A stretch of 64,000 nucleotides of DNA, taken from NCBI GenBank assembly GCA_033063855.1, contig CP093829.1, positions 5,590,243 through 5,654,242 on the forward strand, in the 5' to 3' direction. Under the pieces are notes generated by a model. It saw only the letters and a list, made by a program, of their open reading frames with translations, made no database searches and had not been told where the DNA came from. This stretch comes from Smittia aterrima (lineage: Eukaryota; Arthropoda; Insecta; Diptera; Chironomidae). Below are positions 1 to 10,638 of this stretch, piece by piece; within the stretch, counting starts at the first letter, position 1; each line of letters starts with the position of its first letter. The position numbers and the translations under genes were made by a program.

Positions 1-24
1 AGCCGACTGTTCTACAAAACTTAC

Positions 25-2111
25 GTCTTCAAAATTCTTAATGGTCTGGACCATAATGTCGTTGCTTAGATAGATCGTTCCTTGACTTCCTTGGCTCGGC
101 GGCTGAAGCTGTTGCTGCTGCTGCTGAAGGGGCGGTGGCGTTGTCTCGGAGGAAGGTCGAGTGTTTCGTAGCGGTCGATTGTTTCTGTGTGAAGATTGCG
201 TTTGAATTTGGCTAGGGTTCGGCATCATTTGTGGCTGTGCTTGACTCGACGGCTGTTGTTGTTGATTCGATCTAATGGGACTGCTCGTTCTACTATGTAT
301 TGGTGATGATGGTTGACTCATATGAGGCGACGTTGCTTGGGGTGGAAATGAAGCCTAAAATGATTTAAGATGTTGTGTTAGTTTCAATCGACAGTGAAGA
401 GTTGAAAAGTAGTCTTACATCCATCGGAATCATAGGGAAAATTTGTGAGGGATATCTCATTGGCCAAACACCTCCTACGGTTGGTGGAGGCGATGTAAAG
501 TCCGCGGGAATTTGCATTATAGTCTGTGGAACTCCTATTGTGTGTGGCGGCAGATTCTCGACGCTAAGTGCCAACGCCGCATTTGGGTCTGCGATCATCT
601 GAAAGTGAAAAAGAAAACTTTTAGTTAATACTTGTTGATAAGAGAAGAAGTTTTATGTTCAGGGCTTAGAGAGCATTAGACTTATCTTGAGAAGCTCACT
701 CAACCCTGGAAACATAGCACGACGGATGTTTTATCAGAAAAAGAGAAAGAGAGCACGTGGCCTCTTTGTATCGTATAAAGATCAATTAAAAAGCTTCGTC
801 TCTCACAATTAATAAATCTTAGTTTAAAATTTGCATCGCGATGAGCACAAAGAAATAACTTTCGAATCAATTTGAGATCAGCGTCTCGCGATAAAATTTC
901 TTTTGTTATAAATATTTTGTCTTCGTTATCTTCGCATTCTTTCGCAAGACTTTCAGCCACAACAAGTGTCTTTAAAGGCTTCCCGCTTCTAGTCTGCATT
1001 TTGACATCATGAAAAATATAAATTCAAAAGTCTTTGAGACGACTCTACTTTGTATTGAGAGAGTCGCGATTCGAACCAAACTAAGGTTCGTCGATGTTGA
1101 TAAGAATTATTCAAATCATTTCGATTATGTAACTGATGACGAAATGTTACCGTGCTTTAGGGCCAGTTCATAAATTACGAGAAGACTTTAATTACAAGAA
1201 ATATTTATAGAAATATCTTTGATCTAATCTTTATCAATGAAAGGGAGTGGTTAAAATAATAAATTAAGATCGTAACTCACGAACAAACCCTTATGGAAAT
1301 ACTAGTCGCTACTCACCGGTGTCATTCCTGTGGCTGGTGGAAATGCCATTAGAATGGCAGGATTTGGTATCTGCGGATTGATGAGCTGTGGAGTGGGCTG
1401 CTGTTGGAACGTTGCGGATGTAAATGGAGGAGGTGACGTTGGCTGATGCTGCTGAACATTGAATGTTGAAGATGTAAGTGGAGTTGTGACTGGTGAAGTG
1501 GTTGCAGGCGACTGTTGATTGAGATGTGATTTACTTGAAGTTATTTTCATGTAAATCTCGCCACATTTGAGTCGCTGCTCAAAGCTAAACACAGGATGAT
1601 TCGTAGCCATTGTGTAGACAAGTAGCAGCTCCTGCAACGGATCGCCATCACTGAATTTTGTAAAGTCTCTATCCCCCCATCGATCTAACGTCTTGAAGAG
1701 TTCATTGACGCCCGTTCGATTACACGCTCGCATAAGAGCCAGGTACATCGCCATCTTCCTACGAACTTTCACTTCAGTCGGTTGGCCAGCTTGGAACGAT
1801 CCAACATCGTTCACAAATTCTGCTGAATTATTCACTCTCAGCTCTATAGCTCGAAGATCTTGAGCGTCTCTTCGGCCGAGCTCTTCGAGACAAGTTCCTA
1901 AAAAGCGAAGTTCAAATGGAAGGCACAAGTTGAGTAGCGTACACATGATGTCGATCCGCCTGTAACTTTCGAGGTTTCTGAACCAAAGCACCAGGTCATC
2001 TTTGACAATCATCTTGGCTATTGATAAACTAGATCGCGCGGGATGTTCGATGCCCACTAGAGTTGAATGTGATTTCTGCGAGCTTGAAGCAAATTTGAGA
2101 CTTTCGCACAC
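25..2111 (-). CDS. ZCCHC14/ZCCHC2-like protein, 5' part (partial)
   Basis: Three joined exons, 1317-2111, 419-598 and 25-354, all in phase 0. Exon 3 ends at a GTAAGT donor, so the gene continues beyond the left edge. Exon 1 encodes 265 residues. Roughly residues 35-190 match from memory the conserved N-terminal region of vertebrate ZCCHC2 and ZCCHC14 (motifs LVLWFRNLESYRR, LCLPFELRFLGTCLEELGRR and RRKMAMYLALMR). Later exons are low-complexity, rich in Pro, Gln and Ser, with a polyglutamine run near position 120. The SAM domain and CCHC zinc finger typical of the vertebrate proteins are not in the window and may lie further left. The vertebrate relatives bind RNA; a similar role here is inference. 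The start is the first ATG at 2111. The gene is divergent from NDUFB10, with 511 bases between the start codons. The family call is fairly confident; fly orthology is unverified. Confidence 0.72.
700..999 (-). CDS. small ORF nested in the first ZCCHC14-like intron, or an alternative last exon
   Basis: A 99-codon frame with a true ATG lies inside the 718-base first intron (599-1316) of the ZCCHC14-like gene, on the same strand. I do not recognise the protein. It is charged, begins MQTRSGKPLKTL and ends CFQG before a TGA. Just after the second codon (CAG) the sequence looks like a splice acceptor. Splicing there (exon from 993) joins in phase with the upstream exon, so it may be an alternative terminal exon that shortens the ZCCHC14-like protein. 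No signal peptide, membrane segment or known motif is visible. It could also be a chance open frame. Confidence 0.25.
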   Translation of the reverse strand: MQTRSGKPLKTLVVAESLAKECEDNEDKIFITKEILSRDADLKLIRKLFLCAHRDANFKLRFINCERRSFLIDLYTIQRGHVLSFSFSDKTSVVLCFQG

Positions 2112-2622
2112 TTTAAATGACTTTTTCGTCTCTTCACTGCGGCATTTGTGGGCTCGACAACTTCAGCGTCACGAAATATGCTTAACAAAACCCTTCTGGA
2201 TCTTCCTAATGCGATTTGTCCTTAAATAATATTTTTTCACTTTTCGCGTTTTCTTCTTCTTTCTCTCGTTACTTTAATTTCAACACTTTTCACTCGTAAT
2301 TGGCGTTTTCGTAGGCCAACTCTTTGTGAATATTTACTTTATACGTAATCTAATGCGTCGGGTTAGTATTTTGCAACAGATTTTGTCATTTTCTTTAGCT
2401 TAATCAATCGAATTTGTTTTTTAAAGAATTTCGTACCCAGATCGTCCATGTTTCAAGATTCGTACCCATTCAAAGATAACTTTTTATCCATCAGATGTCG
2501 CTATCTCGTCAGATTTTCTAAGTCGTTTTTCCTTCTTGATTAGAAGCTTTGCGCCCATCAGTTCCGAAGAAAAAATTAATTTTTGTTACACTGAGGAAGT
2601 CAGTAGGATCACAACAATTAAA
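2112..2622. promoter_or_regulatory. divergent intergenic region between the ZCCHC14-like gene and NDUFB10
   Basis: This 511-base gap separates two start codons on opposite strands, so it should hold both 5' UTRs and both core promoters. I see no convincing TATA box. A plus-strand frame open from 2536 runs into NDUFB10 in frame. The NDUFB10 start is nevertheless placed at 2623, because the protein family begins close to that Met. Confidence 0.45.
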
Positions 2623-3335
2623 ATGCCGGAAAGCGAGCCAAGAAACTCAGTTCAAGCTTTTGCTGATGCTGTCGTGAATGTTCTCGACGCTCCAGCGACT
2701 TGGTTTAGAGGTTCGTTGTTTTGATTCATTTGCGATGATTTCTGTTCATTCTTAGACTTCCATGCGATGTGAACCGGTCATGTTAGCAGAAGATCGAGAT
2801 TAAAGCAACGTCCGCTCAACAATTCTTAGTTTAAACATCAAAACTTAATTGCGTAATTTTTCTTGTTCTATAGAAAAAGTCGTCGAGCCAAATCGTAAAC
2901 AATATCCATGGTATCACGAAAAATTCCGTCGAGTTCCAACAGTTGATCAATGCTACACTGACGATCCGGTTTGTCAATTCGAAGCCAACGTTCAGTTCAA
3001 GCGTGACAAGGCAGTGGAAAACGAAATCGTCTCAATCATGCGTCTCCGATTTGAAGATTGCGTTTTGTACGAAACTCCTGATCACGTCAGAAAGTGCAAA
3101 CCTTTCATGGAGGCTTATGAGAGAGCAGCTGAGAACTGGTTCACCAAGTGTAAGTTACTTTCATCATTGTTAAAGTCTTATTAATATACTTTGTGATCTT
3201 TTAGATGGCGATTTAGGTGCTTATGCTGATGCCAGAAAGTGCTACATGAAACAGAAGCATCGTCTCATCTGGGAACGTCGTCATGGTCCAGTTGGATCTG
3301 GAATGAAAGCAACCGAAGCTTCGATCGACGAATAG
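2623..3335 (+). CDS. ND-PDSW: NADH dehydrogenase 1 beta subcomplex subunit 10 (complex I subunit PDSW)
   Basis: Exons 2623-2710, 2874-3149 and 3205-3335 give 164 residues. This is an accessory subunit of the membrane arm of mitochondrial complex I, facing the intermembrane space. Recognised by motifs such as APATWFREKVVEPNRK, RRVPTVDQC, IMRLRFEDC and RHGPVGSG. Two cysteine pairs are visible: a C-x6-C (DQC...PVC) and a C-x11-C (EDC...RKC). They match the disulfide pairs expected of this family, which is imported through the MIA40/CHCHD4 relay. There is no cleavable presequence, as usual. The first intron has an odd GTTCGT donor (2711); the second is only 55 bases. The phases fit perfectly. An in-frame ATG lies 29 codons upstream at 2536, but family length favours 2623. 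The gene converges on PIF1, and no canonical AATAAA is seen in the short shared 3' region. Confidence 0.93.
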
Positions 3336-3408
3336 ATTTATTACAAGTGCTTGTTGTGTATGAAAAGTCGTTCAGCAAAGAAAAGAGAAAATTAGTTGTG
3401 AACGAGAG

Positions 3409-3414
3409 TTTATT
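3409..3414 (-). terminator. poly(A) signal of PIF1
   Basis: AATAAA on the minus strand, 20 bases beyond the PIF1 stop codon. It lies in the 98-base gap between the PIF1 and NDUFB10 stops, so the two 3' ends probably overlap. Confidence 0.55.
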
Positions 3415-3433
3415 TCATTTCGCTAAGTTTTGA

Positions 3434-5587
3434 TTAACTAATTGTCACTAGAGGTTTATCCATCAAAGATTTCGGCAACTTCATTCCTTTGACAATCCTC
3501 TTGACATCGGTTTTCTGCTTCTTATCGCCAAGAGGAATGTAATCAGTGATCTGTCGACGGAAATCTTTATAAAACTGCAGAACTGCGGGATCGGCAAAAA
3601 CTTGTTTCGCATCAAAGTCAAGGATTCTCAAACTATCGAGAGATTGTGCTCGACTAAGAGCGACGTAAGCTTGTCCAGCCTCGAAGACTTTAGCTAAAGA
3701 CATTTCGAGACAATCTAATGTCAATCCTTGACTTTTATGAATCGAGAAAGCCCAAGCCAACTTCAAAGGAATCTGCTTTCGTTGCAAAACGCCTCCGCCT
3801 GGTGTCTTGATTATCCATTTCTCTGGTTTCGCAAGATATTCCACTTTGTTCTTGAATGTCACGACTGGAAAACCTTCAGAGAATTTCGAGATAATTCCTC
3901 GCGCTCCATTTACTAACCCACTCGAGAGTTGAATATTCTTCACTAACATGACTTGGGCACCAATCTTTAAAACGAGTCTGTGAGGTACAGGCAACTGCGA
4001 ATCCAAAGTCTTCGTTAAATAAGTGTCCGAGTCAGTCGCCTCGAAAACTTTCTCAGCACTTGTGAGACTAGCGAGTTTGCTTTGATTGATAAAGTCGGCA
4101 TCTTTAGTGTGAGAACACAATTGCGTTGCGAGAATTCCGTTTGATTCAATTTTTTGACCAGCGGTTGACAGAAGTCTTGTCGTCATTTCAGGAGTAACTC
4201 TTCCGATCCGGATACTGTTGAGCATATCAACGAATTTTGGATCTTTCTGACGATAAATCTGCTTCAGTTCGAAGCTATTTTGAATGCAATGCTGCCAAGC
4301 TTTTGATTGAAAGCAAAACCTTTTTGTTGGCTGCTTTTTAGCTTCGAAAATATTTCGATTTTCATTCTTGATGACTGGAGGAAGTTGAAAGAAGTCACCG
4401 CAAAGAATTAATTGGATTCCTCCGAAAGGTTTATCGTTTTTTCGAATTTCTCTAGCAACGTTCTCGATGAGCTAAAACAAAAATATTCACAATTAGTTTC
4501 AGCAAATAAAGAATCTTAAAAAGAACTTACATCAAAGAAGTTTGCATCGACCATTGAAATCTCATCAATGATGAGTCGTTTACACTTCCGCCAAGTTTGA
4601 GCTGCTGCTGGACGTGAAGCTAACTCAAGTGATCGTTTAAGACTGTGATCTCCTCCTCCAATGCCAGCGAACGAATGCAAAGTAACTCCACCAACCAAAC
4701 AAGCAGCCACTCCAGTTGAAGCTGTGACCATTGTGCCGTCAGGAGGCAAAGTTGAAATGACCTTGCGCAAGAGAAAAGATTTTCCTGTTCCAGCTGATCC
4801 AGTGAAGAAAACGCTTCGGCCATTCTGGCAAGCTAAAATTGAGCATTGTTAGTTAGCAACACTGACAGCAAATAAATCAGATTATCTTACCATTCAAAAT
4901 TTTCTCCTGTTCTTCATTAAGATTACAATCAAACGCGAATTCGTTTGGATTTTTCGTTGGTACGGATTCGTTGCTTCGTTTCGCTGCTAAAGGCGAAGGA
5001 GCATAAAGTTGCTTTGCAGCTTTGGGATTATCACTATTCTTAGCATCAATCAGTCTTCGTTTCTTTGATGCAGGAGGCGAGGGCGTAGTAACAGAGCTCT
5101 TCGAGATCGCAAGCTTTTTGGCGCGATCGAGTTCTGCATTGGTCACTGGCGAGATCTCGTCGAACTTTGTCGACTTCCCTGAAAGCAAATGCTCTTTTAG
5201 CTTCTTCTGCATAGCTTCTTTACTGACACCTTTGTTATCATCAGTATCTTTTGTCATTTTAATGAAAAGAGTCTTCAGAAAGAAGATCAGACAACCAGGT
5301 GGGCAGTTGCTAAACATAACGTTGCACTTTTCACTATTGAACTTGATTGATGCTTTGCCTTCGTTCATGAACTTCTTGAAGACGTTGATATCTTTCAACG
5401 TCAGTTTAGTCGTCGACTGCTTCTCCTGTGTGATCTCCAAAATCATTTCTCGAATTTCATTTCTGAGCAATTTCACTATCGCATTTTTGTAATTGATCTT
5501 CTTCATCGTGAGAGCTTGCGAATTCAGCCACTCGACGGTTACACTACAATTCAGGACGGGATCCATCGTTATCAAGTGAATTAACAC
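3434..5587 (-). CDS. PIF1: PIF1 5'-3' DNA helicase
   Basis: Exons 4891-5587, 4531-4832 and 3434-4471 give 678 residues, or 671 from the second Met at 5566, close to animal PIF1 length. PIF1 is an ATP-dependent superfamily 1B 5'-3' helicase that acts on G-quadruplexes, telomeres and replication forks, in nucleus and mitochondria. Motifs by residue: Walker A GSAGTGKS (244-251), Walker B LIIDE (319-323), motif III GDFFQLPP (358-365), HKSQGLTLD (about 578-586) and the arginine-finger motif YVALSRAQS (602-610). The first 230 residues are poorly conserved and carry a basic KKRR stretch that could be a nuclear signal. Both introns are under 60 bases and their phases close exactly. All catalytic motifs are intact. 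The gene is divergent from Rpn3, with 240 bases between starts. The choice between the two start Mets is open. Confidence 0.95.
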
Positions 5588-5827
5588 TTGGAATCAGTCA
5601 GAAACGTGAAGAAATAAATATTCTCTTTTCTTTTGTGATTATTTGTTTGAACGTTATTTTGTAAGTTTGTGTCTTCGCTTTGAATTCGTGTCTTTGACTT
5701 CAAAACAAAGCTAATACCCCTCAATGAATTGCAAGAAATCGAAGAAAGGGAAACTTTAAATTAAGTGAATTTACAATAAAATAAAGCTTGAAACAGTTAT
5801 AATTAAACATCTTAAACACTGAGAATC
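5588..5827. promoter_or_regulatory. short divergent promoter region, PIF1 and Rpn3
   Basis: Only 240 bases separate the two start codons, so the genes very probably share a bidirectional promoter. No TATA box is obvious, as expected for housekeeping insect promoters. No specific element could be assigned. Confidence 0.5.
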
Positions 5828-7397
5828 ATGGTGGCTGCACAAGACGTTGAGATGGAAGTCGTGGAGAGCGTAGAGCAGGATCCGGAAACAATCAAGAAAG
5901 ATGCAGATTTAAGTGCAGTTCAAGAGATCCGAGAACATGCAAAACAAATCGACAAAGCTGTTGCTAGCAAGGAGCCTCGTTTCATCCTTCGAGTCCTTCG
6001 CTCATTGCCTACAACTCGTCGCAAATTGAACGCAAACGTATTGAGAGCATTGGCTGCGCAACTTTATCCAGCAGGAGCTGAACGTGAAAGTATTCTTGTT
6101 TTTGTTGAAGAACTCCCAGCTGGATCTGTTGAACCAGAAGTTGTTCGTGCTCGTGCTACTGTTAAGACACCGTTGCCAGAGGTTGATGCTTATTTCCATC
6201 TCTTGTCTCTCGTTCGATTGCTCGACGCAAACCTTCTCGACAAAGCTTCGAATTGTGGTGAGTTTACAAAAGCTTTTAAGAAAATTAAGGTCATTCCCTT
6301 AAAAGCTTCTTGTAATTATTTCCTTTCAACTGAATTAATAATTATTTCTCTTCTTAGCTCAACAATTGATGTCAAAGATCATGTCACAGAATCGTCGCTC
6401 GCTTGATTTAGTCGCAGCTAAAAGCTATTTCTATCACTCTCGTGTCGCTGAACTAACTAACAAGCTCGACACCATCCGTGGATTCCTTCATGCTCGTTTG
6501 AGAACTGCAACACTTCGTAATGACTTCGAAGGACAAGCTGTTATCATCAACTGCTTGTTGCGCAACTATCTTCACTATTCGCTCTATGACCAAGCAGACA
6601 AACTTGTCAGCAAAGCAGTTTTCCCTGAGTCAGCTAGCAACAACGAATGGGCTCGTCACCTTTACTACTTGGGACGCATAAAGGCAGCGAAGTTGGAATA
6701 CAGTGTCGCTCATAAGCATTTGATTCAAGCTCTGCGCAAGGCTCCTCAATTAGCAGCCATTGGCTTCCGTCAGACTGTCCAGAAACTCGTAATTGTTGTT
6801 GAGTTGCTTCTCGGTAACATCCCGGAGCGACAGATTTTCCGTCAACCAGCTTTGCGTCGCTCTCTGGCTCCATATTTCCAGTTGACTCAAGCTGTTCGTT
6901 TGGGAAACCTTCAACGTTTCGGTGAAGTCTTGTCAGCATTCGGCGAAAAGTTCCGTCAAGACTACACGTTCACTCTTATCATCCGTTTGAGACATAATGT
7001 CATTAAAACCGCGATTCGCTCCATTGGCTTGTCGTACTCTCGCATCTCGCCTGCTGATGTCGCGAAGAAACTCGGAATTGATTCAAAGGAAGACGCTGAG
7101 TTCATTGTCGCTAAAGCAATTCGCGATGGTGTCATCGAAGCGACTTTGGATCCACAGAACAGCGTCATGCGTAGCAAGGAGACAACTGATGTTTACTCGA
7201 CTCGTGAGCCTCAACTCGCTTTCCACGAACGCATTGCTTTCTGTTTGAATCTTCACAATCAGAGTGTCAAGGCGATGCGTTATCCCCCAAAGTCTTATGG
7301 GAAGGAATTAGAAAGTGCTGAAGAAAGAATCGAACGCGAACAACAGGACTTGGAGTTGGCAAAGGAAATGGCTGAGGAAGACGATGATGGATTTTAA
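5828..7397 (+). CDS. Rpn3: 26S proteasome non-ATPase regulatory subunit 3 (Rpn3/PSMD3)
   Basis: Exons 5828-6257 and 6358-7397 give 489 residues, close to Drosophila Rpn3. This is a scaffold subunit of the 19S lid of the 26S proteasome, in cytosol and nucleus, helping to hold the lid's PCI horseshoe together. The N-terminus is acidic. Conserved family stretches include RFILRVLRSLPTTRRKLN and YYLGRIKAAKLEYSVAHKHL. A PCI/winged-helix module covers roughly residues 255-440 (IIRLRHNVIKTAIRSIGLSY and YSRISPADVAKKLG). The end is acidic (MAEEDDDGF). The 100-base intron has GTGAGT and TTAG ends and splits an Ala codon. Poly(A) signals follow at 7449 and 7471. The start at 5828 is the first ATG and matches the family N-terminus. 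Identity is secure. Confidence 0.97.
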
Positions 7398-7448
7398 GCT
7401 AATCACGTACTGATAATGCTTTGTAATCAACAGAAAAACTAAAATGAG

Positions 7449-7476
7449 AATAAATTTTTTGTGAAATTAAAATAAA
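7449..7476 (+). terminator. two poly(A) signals of Rpn3
   Basis: AATAAA occurs at 7449-7454 and again at 7471-7476, 52 and 74 bases after the Rpn3 stop codon. Confidence 0.6.
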
Positions 7477-9275
7477 AGCTATTTTTGAATTTCCAGCGTC
7501 AATTAAAAGAGCTCACAACGACTGACTCGTTTTGTTAAATCTATTAAGCTTATAAAGTTAGTCAGAATAGTTCACGATCCCCATTTATAATCCGATTTGG
7601 TTCCAACGTGACGAGAATCTCATCAAAGTCATCGACTCGCCCACTTCTAACCAACGAGCTTATGTAGCGCGCTAAATCCTTCAATGCTTATGATTGAAAC
7701 ATTCAAGATGAAATTTCTCGTTGATAGCGGCAATGACAGGAGCTTAGATGACGAGTTAACACCCTGATGATGTCATGAGCTTCTTTTTGTACCTAACGCA
7801 ATGAACTCGTTGAATGTCTTCGGGGAATATTCATGAGTTAGGTAGCAATCACGATCGAGAGACGAGAACCTGAGAATAAAGTTGGAACGTTATCTCCGAA
7901 CTTATCTGCTGTGGGCGTCTGAACAACGCATGCACTCTTCACATTAATTCTTGACATCCGTTCAGTCACATTTGTTACTTACAAACTCAATAAAAAAAAA
8001 GTTAAATCAGGTTGAATATTTCCTCTCGAAATAATTAATTTCCCTTCTTCACGCATCTCAACATCAAAAGGCTGGAAAGTTTGTTCGCTTAGTCTCGATA
8101 AACAAACAACAAGCAGCTGCCTTTGTCACGTGGCCTCATTGAGAGGATTTTAGCGAGTTTTAATAAGGATTTGCGCCGTCACGAAACAATCCCCTTCAAG
8201 CTCCAACATCGTTAAAATTTTCAACGGCTCAATAGGTCGCGTGTACTGCAAATTTCTCTGTGAATAGAAATTGAGAGATTAAAAGTTACAACGAGCACGA
8301 TGAATATTCATAACAATGCATGTCGATGACGGCGTCTTACATTATACTGCTCAACTCACTCGAGACGGGGCTGAATATAACTTTGAGCTTGATCATGCTG
8401 CTAACGTCGAGAAAGGAGACGACGAAGGTTGCGCGAAACCTTTCACCTCTTCGGGCTTTTGCGTAAAACTTTTGTCCTTGACAGAAGCTTCTTAAAGTCG
8501 AACAGAAAAGTACAACAACCCTTGCGTCGCCTTTTGTTCTCGTTAAGTTCAAGCTCCGCAGGTTTCCTTCAAATATTGAAAGAAAACCATTTTTTTTGCG
8601 AGAGCTTTTCGCAGGTCGAAAAAGACGAAGCCATAGCGATGATTCTATAAAAAGTCGTAGACATCTTCGAGTTCAAATCTTATCAGAGAAAATTTCCCTG
8701 CAATCATTTGAGACTTAAAGTCTAAAGGTTTCTCATGACATCGAAGCCTTTTTCGTAGCTCCATGACAGTTTCTAGTTTAGATTGATTGAAAAGCTTTTA
8801 TAGAGCAATCACAAAATTTCCATTCTGACCAAATCAAGCAGAAGCACATAGCAAATAATCTTCTCTGTCGATCCGAGCATTGAGTTGAGAAGTGTTGCGT
8901 GTGTGAGGCAATTAAAAGAGTGATTTATGGGGAAAGTGTGTGACATCGTATGTTTCCTTTGTTATCTACTACTCGCTTACGGAGCCTTGAGATAGTTTTC
9001 AGTCTCATTAGTGAAGCAACCAGCACAAAGAACAAAGCAGAGAGGGCTTGAGAGTTTCAAAAAGTTTTAAACCAACCAACGAGCGACTTCCATCAACAAC
9101 CGGAGCTTAAAAGCTTCTGAATCCTTTTTCTCGCTTGAAAATTTATCACCGGCATTGCTGTACAAAAAGCTAATGAATAACAAAACACTCCAAGCTGTCC
9201 TGAAAGTAAAATAAATCCTTTGGAACTGGAAGAAAGGAGAGAGTGAAAAAAAAAAGTTTTACGGCTTTCAAAATG
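7477..9275. other. intergenic region between Rpn3 and the TSSK-like gene
   Basis: About 1.8 kb between two convergent genes. All open frames here are short and have no recognisable protein features. I see no RNA gene or repeat beyond short AT-rich runs. Confidence 0.4.
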
Positions 9276-9281
9276 TTTATT
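9276..9281 (-). terminator. poly(A) signal of the TSSK-like gene
   Basis: AATAAA on the minus strand, 36 bases beyond the kinase stop codon at 9317. Confidence 0.55.
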
Positions 9282-9316
9282 TCACAATAATTTTGATGGC
9301 GGTTTTATGATTTGTT

Positions 9317-10638
9317 TTATCGAGTCGACAGTTTTCGCTCGGGAGTTGACTTGGCTTGATCGAGATAGGCGGTGTTGAACCATTCGTTTTCCTTAAGGGC
9401 AGCGATATCGTAGCGGTGCTTAAGCGGACTGAGCAGCTTTCGGATGCAATCTTTAAAGCTGTCAGAGGCTTCAATCTTCGATGGGAAGTTCACGGGTGCT
9501 TGCACTTGCTGAGATGAAAAACGACAAACGATTAAATGTTTCATTGGCAATAAAACGTTTACTTACTTTGATTAATTTCGATGGATCACGATCATCAAAC
9601 GGCAAACGACCAAAGACCATTGCAAACAAAACACAGCCGAGCGCCCAAATGTCAGACATGAAAGGATTGTATGGAACTCCTTTGAGAATCTCAGGACTTG
9701 CATAAGCATAAGATCCACAGTAAGTTTCCGACATCATCGAGTCCTTTTCCTTTTTTCCATTTGATCGATTTGATGAGATTGACTGTCGCTGTTGTTGAGT
9801 CGAGAGCACATTTTCAAGTCGCTCTTCACCAGCAGTCCTCGGAGTTTCTTTATAGCACTTCGCAAATCCAAAGTCAATCAACTTCACGACTTCGTTCTCG
9901 TCGAGTAAAATATTTTCGCATTTGATATCGCGATGGCAAACTCCTTGACCGTGACAATACTCAATTCCAGCAACCATTTGACGAAAGAGATTGCAAGCTC
10001 GTTGTTCAGTGAGTCGTCGTTCTTTGTGAATTAAATCAAGAATTGAACCATTCTCCGCATACTGCATGATAACGTAGAGTCTGTAAAATTCGAGGAAAAT
10101 GATTATAAGCCAACTTTGATGATTGAAAATTTCCAAGAACCTGTGAGACGACTCGATGCTTTGGTAATACTTGACGATGTTCGGATGCTTCAGGAATTTG
10201 ACGACTTTGATTTCGTTGTAGAGAAACTTGCGGAGGAACTCGTCGGGAACGTGATATTTCGAAACAATTTTCACTGCGACCATCGCTTTATGATTGTCAG
10301 AAAACGCGAGCTGAAACGTCACGTTCGAAGTTCAAGCGAGGGAGGAATGTGAAAATCGACGAAAATTACCTTCACTTTTGAGTAGCTTCCGCTGCCAATT
10401 TTCTTGATGACTTTGAAACCATTTCCCTCTAAGAGCGATTTGCCAACTCCAGCATCCGACACTTCAGCAGCGTCGTCGGTAGATTTTACTTCGCGAGTCT
10501 GTAGCAACGACTGCGATGCTTCTTTGACTTCATTTTATTCATGAAAAGAAAAAATGAGAGCGTGAAATCTCAAATGAAAAATTCAAGTGTCGGGAACTTA
10601 CATTCAGCTTGACTTGATGTTTCAATTGATGTTGCCAT
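9317..10638 (-). CDS. testis-specific serine/threonine kinase (TSSK family)
   Basis: Five exons (10602-10638, 10370-10527, 10141-10310, 9567-10080, 9317-9508) give 356 residues. This is a CAMK-group Ser/Thr kinase; TSSK proteins act in sperm formation. The glycine loop is GSGSYSKV (about 56-63), the catalytic Lys is in VAVK (79), the catalytic loop is HRDIKCEN (Asp 173) and the metal site is DFG (Asp 191). The family-type ASPEILKGVPYNP follows. All catalytic residues are present, so it should be active. Between DFG and the TYCGS segment there is an insert of about 40 residues (residues 198-240), rich in Gln, Ser and charge. A 45-residue leader precedes the kinase domain. The exon 3 donor is GTTCTT, and the first acceptor (ATGAAG) has a weak pyrimidine tract. 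It resembles Drosophila CG9222-like kinases; exact orthology is not settled. Confidence 0.88.

Noticed and set aside
1067..1085. tRNA B-box-like GGTTCGAATCG on the minus strand
   Set aside because: No A box or cloverleaf can be formed upstream at the right distance.
5022..5492. 156-codon plus-strand frame opposite PIF1
   Set aside because: It is the antisense shadow of the PIF1 N-terminal exon, whose identity is clear.
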